Below, one piece after another: positions 26,438-34,364 of a stretch of DNA of 64,000 nt; positions within the stretch are counted from its first letter, which is position 1, and each line of letters opens with the position of its first letter. The DNA is taken from contig NZ_NPKJ01000025.1 of NCBI RefSeq assembly GCF_002284575.1, positions 1-64,000 of the forward strand, written 5' to 3'. The notes beneath the pieces are model-generated. The model searched no databases, was not told the DNA's origin, and saw only the letters and a list, made by a program, of their open reading frames with translations. The DNA is from Mesorhizobium temperatum (lineage in GTDB: Bacteria; Pseudomonadota; Alphaproteobacteria; Rhizobiales; Rhizobiaceae). The position numbers and the translations under genes are program-made.

Positions 26438-26878
26438 CTACCAGCTTCCGGTGTTCGGCATCGAAGCCCAGGGCTCGGCCTTGGCCTTGGCCGGGCCTTT
26501 CTGCAAAAGCTCGATCGATATGCCGTCCGGCGATTTGACGAAGGCCATGTTGCCGTCGCGCGGCGGCCGGTTGATGGTGACGCCGTTGTCCATCAGCCGT
26601 TGGCAGGTGGCGTAGATGTCGTCGACTTCGTAGGCGAGGTGGCCGAAATTGCGGCCGCCCTTGTAGTCCTCCGGATCCCAATTGTAGGTGAGCTCGATCA
26701 GCGGCGCCTTGTCGGCGATGCCGCTCTGCTCGTCCTCAGGCGCGGCGAGGAAGATCAGCGTGTAGCGCCCCTGTTCGTTTTCATGGCGGCGCACTTCCTT
26801 GAGGCCGAGCTTGTTGCAGTAGAAATCGACCGATGCATCGATGTCGGCGACGCGGACCATGGTGTGGAGGTAGCGCAT
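26438..26878 (-). CDS. gloA: Lactoylglutathione lyase (glyoxalase I)
   Basis: The start at 26878 ([20 protein letters not shown]) follows AGGAAGATC. The 146-residue protein has the glyoxalase fold with metal-binding residues expected at H5 (YLHTMVRV), E (LIELTYNWD), H ([10 protein letters not shown]) and E (DGISIELLQ). It converts the hemithioacetal of methylglyoxal and glutathione to lactoylglutathione. It faces away from the cold-shock gene 218 bp upstream. Confidence 0.92.
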   Translation of the reverse strand: MRYLHTMVRVADIDASVDFYCNKLGLKEVRRHENEQGRYTLIFLAAPEDEQSGIADKAPLIELTYNWDPEDYKGGRNFGHLAYEVDDIYATCQRLMDNGVTINRPPRDGNMAFVKSPDGISIELLQKGPAKAKAEPWASMPNTGSW

Positions 26879-27096
26879 GTGATCTTCCTCGAAATGTTGC
26901 GTTGCGGCGGAACATAGGGGCCACCCGGCCAAAGGGCAATTCCCGATAGCCGGTCCCGCCGGCAAACAACAAATCCGGTATTCCTGCAATGAACCGTGAA
27001 AAAAGGCGCGGAAGGTCTTGCACACAGCGGAAGCGGCAGTGTTAATCTAACGTCAAGAATCAGTTGCGGTATTCTTGGAAAAAGGGGGGCGTTGTT

Positions 27097-27690
27097 ATGG
27101 GGGAAAAGGCCTCTTTCATGGGGCGGGACGGAACCGGTAACGCCTTGCGAAGGGACGAGAGCGGCGATGCGGCCGATCTCGTCGAAGTTGCGGGCGCCAT
27201 CAAATGGTTCGACGTGGCCAAGGGCTACGGTTTCATTCTTCCCGATGACGGCGTTTCCGGCGATATTCTCCTCCATGTGACGTGTCTTCGGAAGGACGGT
27301 TTCCAGACCGCCCTGGAAGGCGCTCGCGTCGTCTGCCTCGTCAAGCATGGCGAGCGTGGATTGCAGGCGTTCCGTGTGCTCTCCATGGATCTCACCACGG
27401 CGACCCATCCCGCTGAAATGCAGGATCAGCGCACGCATGTCTCGGTGACGCCGGAAAGCGGTCTCGAGCGGGCGCTGGTGAAATGGTTCAACCGCACCAA
27501 GGGGTTCGGTTTCCTGACCCGGGGCGAGGGCACCGAGGACATCTTCGTCCATATGGAAACGCTGCGCCGCTACGGCATTACCGAGCTCAGGCCGGGGCAG
27601 GTCGTGCTGGTCCGCTTCGGGCGCGGCGACAAAGGCCTTATGGCTGCCGAAATTCACCCGGATATGGGTACCTTGCCGGTCTCGCACTAA
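27097..27690 (+). CDS. Double cold-shock domain protein
   Basis: The start at 27097 ([12 protein letters not shown]) follows AAAAAGGGGGG. The 197-residue protein has two cold-shock domains. Domain 1 at about 33-98 is [18 protein letters not shown] followed by GDILLHV. Domain 2 at about 127-190 is [20 protein letters not shown] followed by EDIFVHME. The RNP1 and RNP2 aromatic residues are conserved in both. It would bind single-stranded nucleic acid. The two-domain layout is characteristic of alphaproteobacterial CspD-like proteins. Confidence 0.92.
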   Translation: MGEKASFMGRDGTGNALRRDESGDAADLVEVAGAIKWFDVAKGYGFILPDDGVSGDILLHVTCLRKDGFQTALEGARVVCLVKHGERGLQAFRVLSMDLTTATHPAEMQDQRTHVSVTPESGLERALVKWFNRTKGFGFLTRGEGTEDIFVHMETLRRYGITELRPGQVVLVRFGRGDKGLMAAEIHPDMGTLPVSH

Positions 27691-27737
27691 GGTCCCATCC
27701 CGATCGAATCGGGACGCTACCTGGTGCTTTCTGCTTG

Positions 27738-27776
27738 ACCATGATCTTTTCCGAACCGTAGGTTCGGGATCATGGT
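27738..27776. terminator. Hairpin after the cold-shock gene, also a repeat-family member
   Basis: ACCATGATC..GATCATGGT encloses CCGAACC-GTA-GGTTCGG, giving a two-part stem 48 bp after the stop codon. No T-run follows; it may end the transcript or be an intergenic repeat like the one at 40022-40068. Confidence 0.5.
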
Positions 27777-27801
27777 TTAGGACGATGGCCGAGGATTCTG
27801 A

Positions 27802-28314
27802 ATGACTTACAGGAACTGGCTGACAACGGGCGTAGTCTGCGCCGCGATCGCCTTTGTCGTCGCCACAGGCGCTTTCTTCCATTCGCAGCAACCGGCTTCG
27901 GCAGACAGCCGGGCGATGATCCTTGCCGTCGACCCGCAGCCGCTGGTCGCGGTGACGAAAGGCGGCGAACGCTCTTTCTCCGTCGAAATCGCCGACACCT
28001 CCGCCGAGCGCGAGGCCGGCCTGATGTTTCGCGAGGAGATGGCCGACGATCATGGCATGCTGTTCGTGTTCGAGGAGCCTCGGGATGTGAGCTTCTGGAT
28101 GAAGAACACGCCGATGCCGCTCGACCTGATCTTTGTCGGTCAGGACGGCAGGATCCGGGCGATCAAGCAAGGCGAGCCGCAATCCGAGGCGATGATCTCG
28201 CCCGGCGAGCCTGTTCGTTTCGTGCTCGAGCTCAAGGCGGGCACCGCCGCCAGGGGCGGCATCGAGGATGGCGATTTGTTGCGCCACCCGGCAATCGGCC
28301 CTGCGCACAACTGA
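27802..28314 (+). CDS. Exported DUF192 protein
   Basis: The 170-residue protein has an N-terminal membrane or signal segment (TTGVVCAAIAFVVATGAFF). The mature part matches DUF192: SVEIADTSAEREAGLMFRE, DHGMLFVFEEPRDVSFWMKN, TPMPLDLIFVGQDGRI. The conserved WMKNTPMPLD is the family hallmark. Function is unknown. It is followed by an alpha/beta hydrolase gene 20 bp downstream, probably in the same transcript. Confidence 0.9.
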   Translation: MTYRNWLTTGVVCAAIAFVVATGAFFHSQQPASADSRAMILAVDPQPLVAVTKGGERSFSVEIADTSAEREAGLMFREEMADDHGMLFVFEEPRDVSFWMKNTPMPLDLIFVGQDGRIRAIKQGEPQSEAMISPGEPVRFVLELKAGTAARGGIEDGDLLRHPAIGPAHN

Positions 28315-28334
28315 ACGCGCAGGATCCGTCGCAG

Positions 28335-29102
28335 ATGCAGTTTTTCTCCCATGACGGTTTTGATCTTGCCTTCCTCGACCGCCAGCCGGCATCGGGGCAG
28401 GGTGATCCGGTGCTGATGATCCACGGCTTTGCCTCGACCCATTACGTCAACTGGGTGTCGCCCGGCTGGTTCAAGGCGCTGAACGATGCCGGCTACCGCG
28501 CCATCGCTTTCGACAATCGCGGCCATGGCGCCTCGTCGAAGAGCTATGAAGAGGCCGATTACACGCCCGCAAAAATGGCTTCCGACGGGGCAGCGTTGCT
28601 GACCCATCTCGGCATCGAACGCGCCCATGTCATGGGCTATTCGATGGGCGCGCGGATATCGGCCTTCCTGGCGCTTTCCGACCCGGAGAAGGTGGCCACG
28701 CTGGTCTTCGGCGGTCTCGGCGTCGGCATGGTCGACGGCGTCGGCGACTGGGATCCGATCGCCGCCGCCCTTCTGGCCAACGATCCAGATACCACCAGCC
28801 ATTCGCGCGGCCGCTCGTTTCGCGCCTTCGCCGACCAGACCCGCAGCGACCGCCGGGCGCTGGCCGCCTGCATTGCCACCTCGCGGGAATTGCTGGCCGA
28901 GGCCGACATTACGCGCATTGCCCAGCCGACATTGATTGCCGTCGGCACCAAGGACGATATCGGCGGTTCGCCCGACGAACTGGCCGCCCTGATGCCGAAC
29001 GCCGAGGCTTTTCACATCGAGGGGCGCGACCACATGCTGGCCGTCGGCGACAAGACCTTCAAGCAGCGGGTGCTGGAGTTCTATGCCGAAAATCCGCTGT
29101 GA
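28335..29102 (+). CDS. Alpha/beta hydrolase
   Basis: The 255-residue protein has a complete alpha/beta-hydrolase core: oxyanion region MIHGFASTHYVNW, FDNRGHGASSK, nucleophile elbow VMGYSMGARIS (Ser near residue 103), acid residue likely in VGTKDDIGGS and histidine in EGRDHMLAVGD. The substrate is unknown. It sits 20 bp after the DUF192 gene. Confidence 0.9.
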   Translation: MQFFSHDGFDLAFLDRQPASGQGDPVLMIHGFASTHYVNWVSPGWFKALNDAGYRAIAFDNRGHGASSKSYEEADYTPAKMASDGAALLTHLGIERAHVMGYSMGARISAFLALSDPEKVATLVFGGLGVGMVDGVGDWDPIAAALLANDPDTTSHSRGRSFRAFADQTRSDRRALAACIATSRELLAEADITRIAQPTLIAVGTKDDIGGSPDELAALMPNAEAFHIEGRDHMLAVGDKTFKQRVLEFYAENPL

Positions 29103-29189
29103 GTGCAGCGGTGGTTGAGTTTGGATGGCTCATGGCCTGAAGAATGCGGCGGCTCAGGATAAAAGCCCGATCTGTAGCGATCCTTCGCG

Positions 29190-29262
29190 CCCCCCTCTGT
29201 CCTGCCGGACATCTCCCCCACGAGGGGGGAGATTGGCAGCTTCGGCGCTCCGCTCACTCCTG
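29190..29262. repeat. Partial palindromic repeat
   Basis: CCCCCTCTGTCCTGCCGGACATCTCCCCC..GGGGGGAGAT contains short hairpins related to the 168-bp repeats. It fills the gap between the hydrolase and the HD gene. Confidence 0.5.
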
Positions 29263-29267
29263 CGGCG

Positions 29268-29867
29268 TCATGCCTCAAGCGCTTCGAGCGAACGCGCCAT
29301 GTTTTGCCGAGCCTGAGCCTCGAACCGCTGGCGGAACTCTTCGGTGTGAAAGATATGCGGGCGGGCGAGGAAACTCTTCAGAACAGCACTGCGGCCGGCA
29401 CGCCACACCGGCTCTTCCACCCAGCCATATTCGCGGCGAACCGCCTGTTCATAAGCGTCGAAGGCATTAGGCGTCGCACCCAGGATCGCCAGGTCGATGT
29501 CGAGAAACAGCGCTGCGTCGCTGGCGGCATTCTCGTCGTCAAAGTGCGGCAACTCATGCGTCGCGGTGGCGATGATCATCGCCGTGATGCGGTCAAGGCG
29601 CTGCACATCCGTCCGGCCGGCGAGCTTTTTCTCGGCAAGGGCGGCACTCCTGGCTTCGTTGTCCTTGGCCCGGCTGTCATAGATGGCGTCATGAAACCAG
29701 ATCGCCGCCTCGACCGCCTCGGGGTCGTGCAGGGATGCCCTATAGCCGTCGGCCAACGCCAGCATCGCCTCAATATGGGCAAGGCTGTGATAGTGCCGGT
29801 TTTCGGCCCGGTAGAGCGCGGAAAGCTCGTGCTTCAGCGGCTCGTCGATCAAGGGTTCGTTTTCCAT
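29268..29867 (-). CDS. HD-domain metal-dependent hydrolase
   Basis: The 199-residue protein shows the metal site of the HD superfamily: H25-Y-H-x-x-x-H (RHYHSLAHI), the HD pair in IWFHDAIYD (about 57-65) and a later Asp in DIDLAILG. A paired C-terminal region ends RQNMARSLEALEA. Proteins of this subgroup are putative phosphohydrolases of unknown substrate. It is divergent from cysE across a repeat. Confidence 0.85.
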   Translation of the reverse strand: MENEPLIDEPLKHELSALYRAENRHYHSLAHIEAMLALADGYRASLHDPEAVEAAIWFHDAIYDSRAKDNEARSAALAEKKLAGRTDVQRLDRITAMIIATATHELPHFDDENAASDAALFLDIDLAILGATPNAFDAYEQAVRREYGWVEEPVWRAGRSAVLKSFLARPHIFHTEEFRQRFEAQARQNMARSLEALEA

Positions 29868-29950
29868 GGCCGCTTGAATTTCCGTGAACCAAATCCATTT
29901 GACAAAGCACTAAGGAAAATTGAGTTCAACCGTGCTATGATCTGGCTTAT

Positions 29951-30055
29951 AGAGCATGTCGCGCAAAAGTGCGCAGCGGTTTTGGGACAACGACATGCTC
30001 AAAACAGGCACTTAATGCGCATCGCCTGAATCACTTTGATCGCGATTCGCATTAT
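29951..30055. repeat. Intergenic repeat of the GCATGTCGCGCAAA type, copy 1
   Basis: GCATGTCG and CGACATGC enclose GTGCGCAGCGGTTTTGGGA. A tail GATCGCGATTCGCATTATG follows. A similar unit is at 43461-43567. Confidence 0.8.
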
Positions 30056-30113
30056 GCGGCCGGAGAATAGGCAAGTCGCCAAGCCGGAAACATTAGATGG
30101 CCGGAGACCATTG

Positions 30114-30962
30114 ATGAACAGCGTTACGATTGCCCGCCCCAGCATGGTGAAGCCGATCGACCCGATCTGGCGCTCGATCCGCGACGAAGCGATGGAGGCG
30201 GTCAACCGCGATCCGCTGCTGGCGGCATTCCTCTATTCGACCATCCTTAACCAGGAAAGCCTGGAGGAAGCGGTCATCCATCGGCTGGCCGAGCGGCTCG
30301 CCCATCAGGATATCGGGTCCGATCTCATCCGCCAGACATTCAAGGCGATGGCAGCCGACGACATGGACTGGTCGTCGACAGTGCGTGTCGACATCCAGGC
30401 CTATTACGATCGCGATCCGGCCTGCGACCGCTTCATCATGCCGGTGCTCTATTTCAAAGGTTTTCATGCCATCCAGACCCACCGGCTGGCACATTGGCTG
30501 TGGAACCAGGGCCGCCAGGACTTCGCGCTCTACCTGCAGAGCCGGTCGTCCTCGGTGTTCCAGACCGACATCAACCCGGCCGCCCGCATCGGCAAGGGCA
30601 TCTTCCTCGACCACGCCACCGGCCTTGTCGTCGGCCAGACGGCGGTGATCGAGGACGACGTGTCGATCCTGCACGGGGTGACGCTGGGCGGCACCGGCAA
30701 GGCCGGCGGCGACCGCCATCCTAAGATTCGCTATGGCGTGCTGATCGGCGCCGGCGCCAAGATCCTCGGCAACATCGAAGTCGGCCATTGCTCGAAGATC
30801 GCGGCAGGCTCGGTAGTGCTGTCGCCGGTGCCGCACAACAAGACGGTTGCCGGCGTGCCGGCCCGCGTCGTCGGTGAGACCGGCTGCGACCAGCCCTCGC
30901 GGCAGATGGACCAGCTTTTGCCGTCGCAGTCGATGGACCACGTCGTCAGCTTCGATATCTGA
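30114..30962 (+). CDS. cysE: Serine O-acetyltransferase
   Basis: The start at 30114 (MNSVTIARPSMVKPIDPIW) follows CCGGAGACC. The 282-residue enzyme activates serine with acetyl-CoA for cysteine synthesis. An all-helical N-terminal domain precedes a left-handed beta helix with hexapeptide repeats. Catalytic features are DHATGLVVGQTAVI and HGVTLGGTGK. The C-terminal tail ends in Ile (VVSFDI), the form that inserts into the cysteine synthase active site. DUF3126 follows 151 bp downstream. Confidence 0.95.
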   Translation: MNSVTIARPSMVKPIDPIWRSIRDEAMEAVNRDPLLAAFLYSTILNQESLEEAVIHRLAERLAHQDIGSDLIRQTFKAMAADDMDWSSTVRVDIQAYYDRDPACDRFIMPVLYFKGFHAIQTHRLAHWLWNQGRQDFALYLQSRSSSVFQTDINPAARIGKGIFLDHATGLVVGQTAVIEDDVSILHGVTLGGTGKAGGDRHPKIRYGVLIGAGAKILGNIEVGHCSKIAAGSVVLSPVPHNKTVAGVPARVVGETGCDQPSRQMDQLLPSQSMDHVVSFDI

Positions 30963-31113
30963 TTTCACGTCCGCGGGGCGGGCAATCGAACTCCGTTTGC
31001 CGGCTCCGCCGCCTGTCGGTTCTCGCATATCCGGTCGGCTTGCCTTTACATCGCCATTGTCGACGTGCCAGAAGCGCGCTCAAACGAGCAAGACCGACGA
31101 TCGGAGAAGACTT

Positions 31114-31317
31114 TTGAAGCCGGACGAAATCAGAAAGCTGGACGCCTATTTCAAGCGCGTCTTCCAGAACCCCAAGCTTGAAGTGAAGGCGCGGCCGCGC
31201 AAGGACGATTCGGCCGAGGTCTATGTCGGCGACGAATTCCTCGGCATCGTCTTCAAGGACGAGGACGACGGCGACTATAATTTCTCGATGGCGATCCTCG
31301 ACATCGATCTGGCCTGA
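31114..31317 (+). CDS. DUF3126 protein
   Basis: A 67-residue protein beginning at a TTG codon (LKPDEIRKLDAYFKRVFQ) with GGAG 8 bases before it. The DUF3126 pattern continues PKLEVKARPRKDDSAEVYVG and ends MAILDIDL. The gene normally follows cysE in Rhizobiales, as here; its role is unknown. Confidence 0.88.
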   Translation: MKPDEIRKLDAYFKRVFQNPKLEVKARPRKDDSAEVYVGDEFLGIVFKDEDDGDYNFSMAILDIDLA

Positions 31318-31424
31318 GCCGGGGATTCGCGGTTACCGGCAGGCGCCCGTCATCCCTGGGCGGAGAAGGGGGCTTTGCGATTTGTCCCCAAAGCGCGTTG
31401 CATAATCCCTTCAGACACAATGCG

Positions 31425-32156
31425 TTAGCGCCCGGTCTTCAGCAAACGCGCAGCCTCGGCGGCGATGGCTGCGTCGAGCGCCTGCCAGTCACCCAGAAAT
31501 TCCATGGGAAAGCGGTAGGTGAGGCTGAGATTATCGCCGACCAGAATGTCGCGTTCGCAGGGCGCCAGCGATTGCGCAGCACTTGGGCCGCTCAGGCAGC
31601 GGGCCACGAACGGGTCCTTGCCCCGGCGATTGGCAACCGCCAGCACCTCGTTGAAATAGCCTGATTTTTCACTGAAGCCGTAAAACGTCGTGCCGCCCGG
31701 GCCGGGCGTGCCGGGCTGGACAATCAGTGCACTGTAGATCGGCGCGAAGCGCCCGCTCATGTCACGCGACATGACCTGTCGTTCGAACGACAGAAAGATA
31801 ATCCTCTTGCTTGATCCGGTATGGTTGAAATCGTTGCGGGCGGCCTCGCTGTAGCCGTCCATCTCGGGATAGCGCAGATAGAGGTCGAGCCGCGAGGCGA
31901 TGCCGTCGCGCCGGGCCTGGTCGAAGCGGGTGACATTGCCCGGCACGGCGATGACATTGTTGCCGATCACGACCTCGTGGATTGTCGTGTCGTCGGTGTA
32001 TCCGGCCATGGCGATCGAGCGGCCGAGCCATTTGCCGCCAAGGCTGATCGCCACCGAAAGCATTGCCAGCGCCGCGAACACGTAGAACACCCGCTTCATC
32101 AGCTTGGAATCGACGACGGTGAGTTGCGGACCGTTGGCGGTGGCTGTCTGCTTCAT
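31425..32156 (-). CDS. Membrane-anchored hypothetical protein
   Basis: A 243-residue protein, start MKQTATANGPQLTVVDSKLM. One membrane segment near residues 24-46 (VFYVFAALAMLSVAISLG) puts the remainder in the periplasm. I do not recognise the domain; it contains several conserved-looking blocks (NVIAVPGNVTRF, RLDLYLRYPEMDGY, SLTYRFPMEFLGDW). It converges on cysE-DUF3126. Confidence 0.75.
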   Translation of the reverse strand: MKQTATANGPQLTVVDSKLMKRVFYVFAALAMLSVAISLGGKWLGRSIAMAGYTDDTTIHEVVIGNNVIAVPGNVTRFDQARRDGIASRLDLYLRYPEMDGYSEAARNDFNHTGSSKRIIFLSFERQVMSRDMSGRFAPIYSALIVQPGTPGPGGTTFYGFSEKSGYFNEVLAVANRRGKDPFVARCLSGPSAAQSLAPCERDILVGDNLSLTYRFPMEFLGDWQALDAAIAAEAARLLKTGR

Positions 32157-32320
32157 CGCGATCCCCAATTTCGGCCGCCTGTCCCAAGATGTCCCATGGG
32201 CGTCCCCCTGGGGACGTCCCTCTTGGGGTGTCCTTAGGCGGCACATGTGGCGCGGCACGGCTCTTGCAACGGCGCCTGTCGAACACGACTGTGCGATTTC
32301 ATGGTAAATGGAAGGTAAAG

Positions 32321-32665
32321 ATGGGTCTGGTCGAATACACACTCTTTGCTTTTATGGTTGGGCTGACGTCGTGCGGCCTGGCCGGATCGGCTATGGAGCT
32401 GATATCAGGCCAGCGGCTTGCCTTCGCCGAGCCCTATGTGTCGCCGGCGCATCTGCTGCGCTCGCTCTTCGCGACGGCCTGCGCCGGGCCCCTGATGTTC
32501 GCCAACGAAGCCCTCGACGCCTGGCGGCAAGGCCGCATTTCCGCCCCGGCGCTGATCTCTTGCGGTTGCACCGCTACGGTCTGGGCGTTGGCGTTGGGCG
32601 TCGTGCTGATCGACATTGCATCCCGAGCGGGCATTCTCCTAGGTTCGGCTGATTTTTCAGCGTGA
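32321..32665 (+). CDS. Small integral membrane protein
   Basis: A 114-residue protein starting MGLVEYTLFAFMVGLTSCG after GGAAGGTAAAG. Three hydrophobic segments are visible, around residues 5-25, 45-62 and 78-100. No recognised function. It lies 19 bp before the carbonic anhydrase gene on the same strand. Confidence 0.7.
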   Translation: MGLVEYTLFAFMVGLTSCGLAGSAMELISGQRLAFAEPYVSPAHLLRSLFATACAGPLMFANEALDAWRQGRISAPALISCGCTATVWALALGVVLIDIASRAGILLGSADFSA

Positions 32666-32684
32666 GACGATTCGGAGGCGAAAA

Positions 32685-33212
32685 ATGCCGCTCTATGCGA
32701 TCGACGGAAAGGCGCCCGGTTTCGAGGACGCGGACAGCAACTGGATCGCGCCCGACGCGACATTGATCGGCGATGTCAGGGTCGGTCGCAATGCAGGCTT
32801 CTGGTTCGGCGTCGTCATCCGCGGCGACAACGAGCCGATCGTTATCGGCGCTGATACCAATGTGCAGGAGCACACGGTCATGCATACCGACGTCGGTTTT
32901 CCCCTGACCATCGGGCAAAGCTGCACGATCGGCCACCGGGCCTTGCTGCATGGCTGCACGATCGGCGATAACAGCCTGATCGGCATGGGCGCCATCGTGC
33001 TGAACGGCGCGAAAATCGGCAAGAACTCGCTGGTCGGCGCCAGCGCCCTGGTCACCGAAGGCAAGGAATTCCCCGACAATTCGCTGATCATTGGCTCGCC
33101 CGCGCGTGTGATGCGAGAGCTGGACGATGCCGCGGTAGCCAGGCTGCGCGCTTCGGCCGCGCACTACGTTGCCAACGGCAAACGCTTCAAAGCGGGACTG
33201 ACGAAGGCCTGA
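32685..33212 (+). CDS. Gamma-class carbonic anhydrase family protein
   Basis: The 175-residue protein is a left-handed beta helix of hexapeptide repeats (IGDVRVGRNAGFWFGVV, IGQSCTIGHRALLHG). Zinc-binding histidines are H67 in VMHTDVG, H84 in IGHRA and H89 in LLHGC. The family includes YrdA and PaaY; many members are untested as carbonic anhydrases. Probably in the same transcript as the membrane protein. Confidence 0.9.
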   Translation: MPLYAIDGKAPGFEDADSNWIAPDATLIGDVRVGRNAGFWFGVVIRGDNEPIVIGADTNVQEHTVMHTDVGFPLTIGQSCTIGHRALLHGCTIGDNSLIGMGAIVLNGAKIGKNSLVGASALVTEGKEFPDNSLIIGSPARVMRELDDAAVARLRASAAHYVANGKRFKAGLTKA

Positions 33213-33266
33213 GCCCAGCCTTGTTCAAATCTTCGGCTATATGGTCCAATGGCATCGTCCCCCAAC

Positions 33267-33893
33267 TCACCGTCCATTGGAGCCGCGCCTGGTCATCGCA
33301 TCGCGCAGCAACGAAGCGCCGGCTTCAAAGCCGGCATTGTCGGCGTCCTCGAGGGCTGTCGTATAGTCGTCGATGCGGGTTTCGAGCGATGGGTCGGCGC
33401 CCGCCGCCAACAGCAGGCGGATGGCATCGACGCTTCGGATAGCGACCGCATAGTGAAGCGGCGTCCAGTCGTTTACGCCCCGCATGTTGAGGTCTGCGCC
33501 ACCATCGATCAGGATTCGGACGATTTCCAGTCTGTCAGCCCGGTCGGTGGACAGTGCCGCAATGATTGCAGGAAAACCGCCGTGGTGGTGATAGTTCGGG
33601 TCCGAGCCCGCGTCCAGTAAGATCGATATGAAAGCGGTGGGGCTCCAATAGATCGCATACTCTAGTGGATGCCCAAGGCCGAGTTCAAAGGGCATCTGCT
33701 CGTCGAACCAGCCGGGTGAGCCGCCGAGAGCCACACCGAGGGCCTCGAAGTCGCCCGCCTTGAACGCGTCGTCGATGGCCTTGAACAGGCGGTGGCGCTC
33801 GCATCGATCTTCCGGGATTTCCAACATCGCAGCGATCCGGAGGTTGAATTGACCGCCATATTGCTCCCATCCGCCGCTGCCTGAAAGCCTCAT
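33267..33893 (-). CDS. Ankyrin-repeat protein
   Basis: At least three ankyrin repeats are seen between residues 70 and 170: LEYAIYWSPTAFISILLDAG, PAIIAALSTDRADRLEIVRI with LIDGGADLN, and WTPLHYAVAIRSVDAIRLLL with AAGADPS. The N-terminal part is unclear and the start may be at residue 23 (MLEIPEDRCER). The role is probably protein binding. It is followed, in the same direction upstream, by the DUF1127 gene. Confidence 0.82.
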   Translation of the reverse strand: MRLSGSGGWEQYGGQFNLRIAAMLEIPEDRCERHRLFKAIDDAFKAGDFEALGVALGGSPGWFDEQMPFELGLGHPLEYAIYWSPTAFISILLDAGSDPNYHHHGGFPAIIAALSTDRADRLEIVRILIDGGADLNMRGVNDWTPLHYAVAIRSVDAIRLLLAAGADPSLETRIDDYTTALEDADNAGFEAGASLLRDAMTRRGSNGR

Positions 33894-33947
33894 GGGCGGT
33901 TGCGATTGGCGAGCAGGTCGATAGCTTTGCGCAGCCGTACGCCGAAC

Positions 33948-34190
33948 TTACCGCATCGACATCAAGTTCGTCATCAGACCTGCCTTGATGTCGAGTGCGG
34001 GTCGATGGGCCTCCGGATGACCGATGTCGTTCAGCTGATCGGGCGTCAAGTCGGCTAGTGCGCTGCGTCTTGCGACGGTCCGTCGCCATCCCCTGAAGGC
34101 GGCGATCATTAGTGCTATGCTTTTCCTGCTAGATCCAAACAGGCGTTTTTTCGACGCGCTGCGGCCGGTGCGAGTTTCGGTATGAGCCAT
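33948..34190 (-). CDS. DUF1127 protein
   Basis: An 80-residue protein, start MAHTETRTGRSASKKRLFG, preceded by GGGAGACTAG. It ends with the DUF1127 signature: an amphipathic helix with FRGWRRTVARRSALADLT and PDQLNDIGHPE. Members such as those of Agrobacterium affect phosphate or RNA metabolism; this one is untested. It is divergent from the SARP-type regulator gene. Confidence 0.85.
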   Translation of the reverse strand: MAHTETRTGRSASKKRLFGSSRKSIALMIAAFRGWRRTVARRSALADLTPDQLNDIGHPEAHRPALDIKAGLMTNLMSMR

Positions 34191-34292
34191 TTCTAGTCTC
34201 CCATTCGATGTTTGTGGGTGGGAGCGTGCCACGCGGGTGTTTTCGGGCTGTTCGGCTGTGCGTGAAAAGAACGGAAAAGTCCGACGAGCTGC

Positions 34293-34312
34293 TGTTAAAT
34301 CGGTGTTAAATC
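34293..34312. promoter_or_regulatory. 11-bp-spaced direct repeats before the SARP-type regulator
   Basis: TGTTAAATC occurs at 34293-34301 and 34304-34312, so the copies are exactly 11 bp apart. SARP regulators bind tandem heptamers at this spacing. A possible -10 (TATTCT) is at 34328-34333. The region lies between two divergent genes. Confidence 0.5.
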
Positions 34313-34364
34313 CATCTACCGGAATGCTATTCTGCGGCGGCGGTCAAAGTCTGGAGACGGATCT

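Noticed and set aside
26755..28392. 545-codon open frame on the minus strand across the cold-shock and DUF192 genes
   Set aside because: Spans two identified plus-strand genes and shows shadow-type composition.
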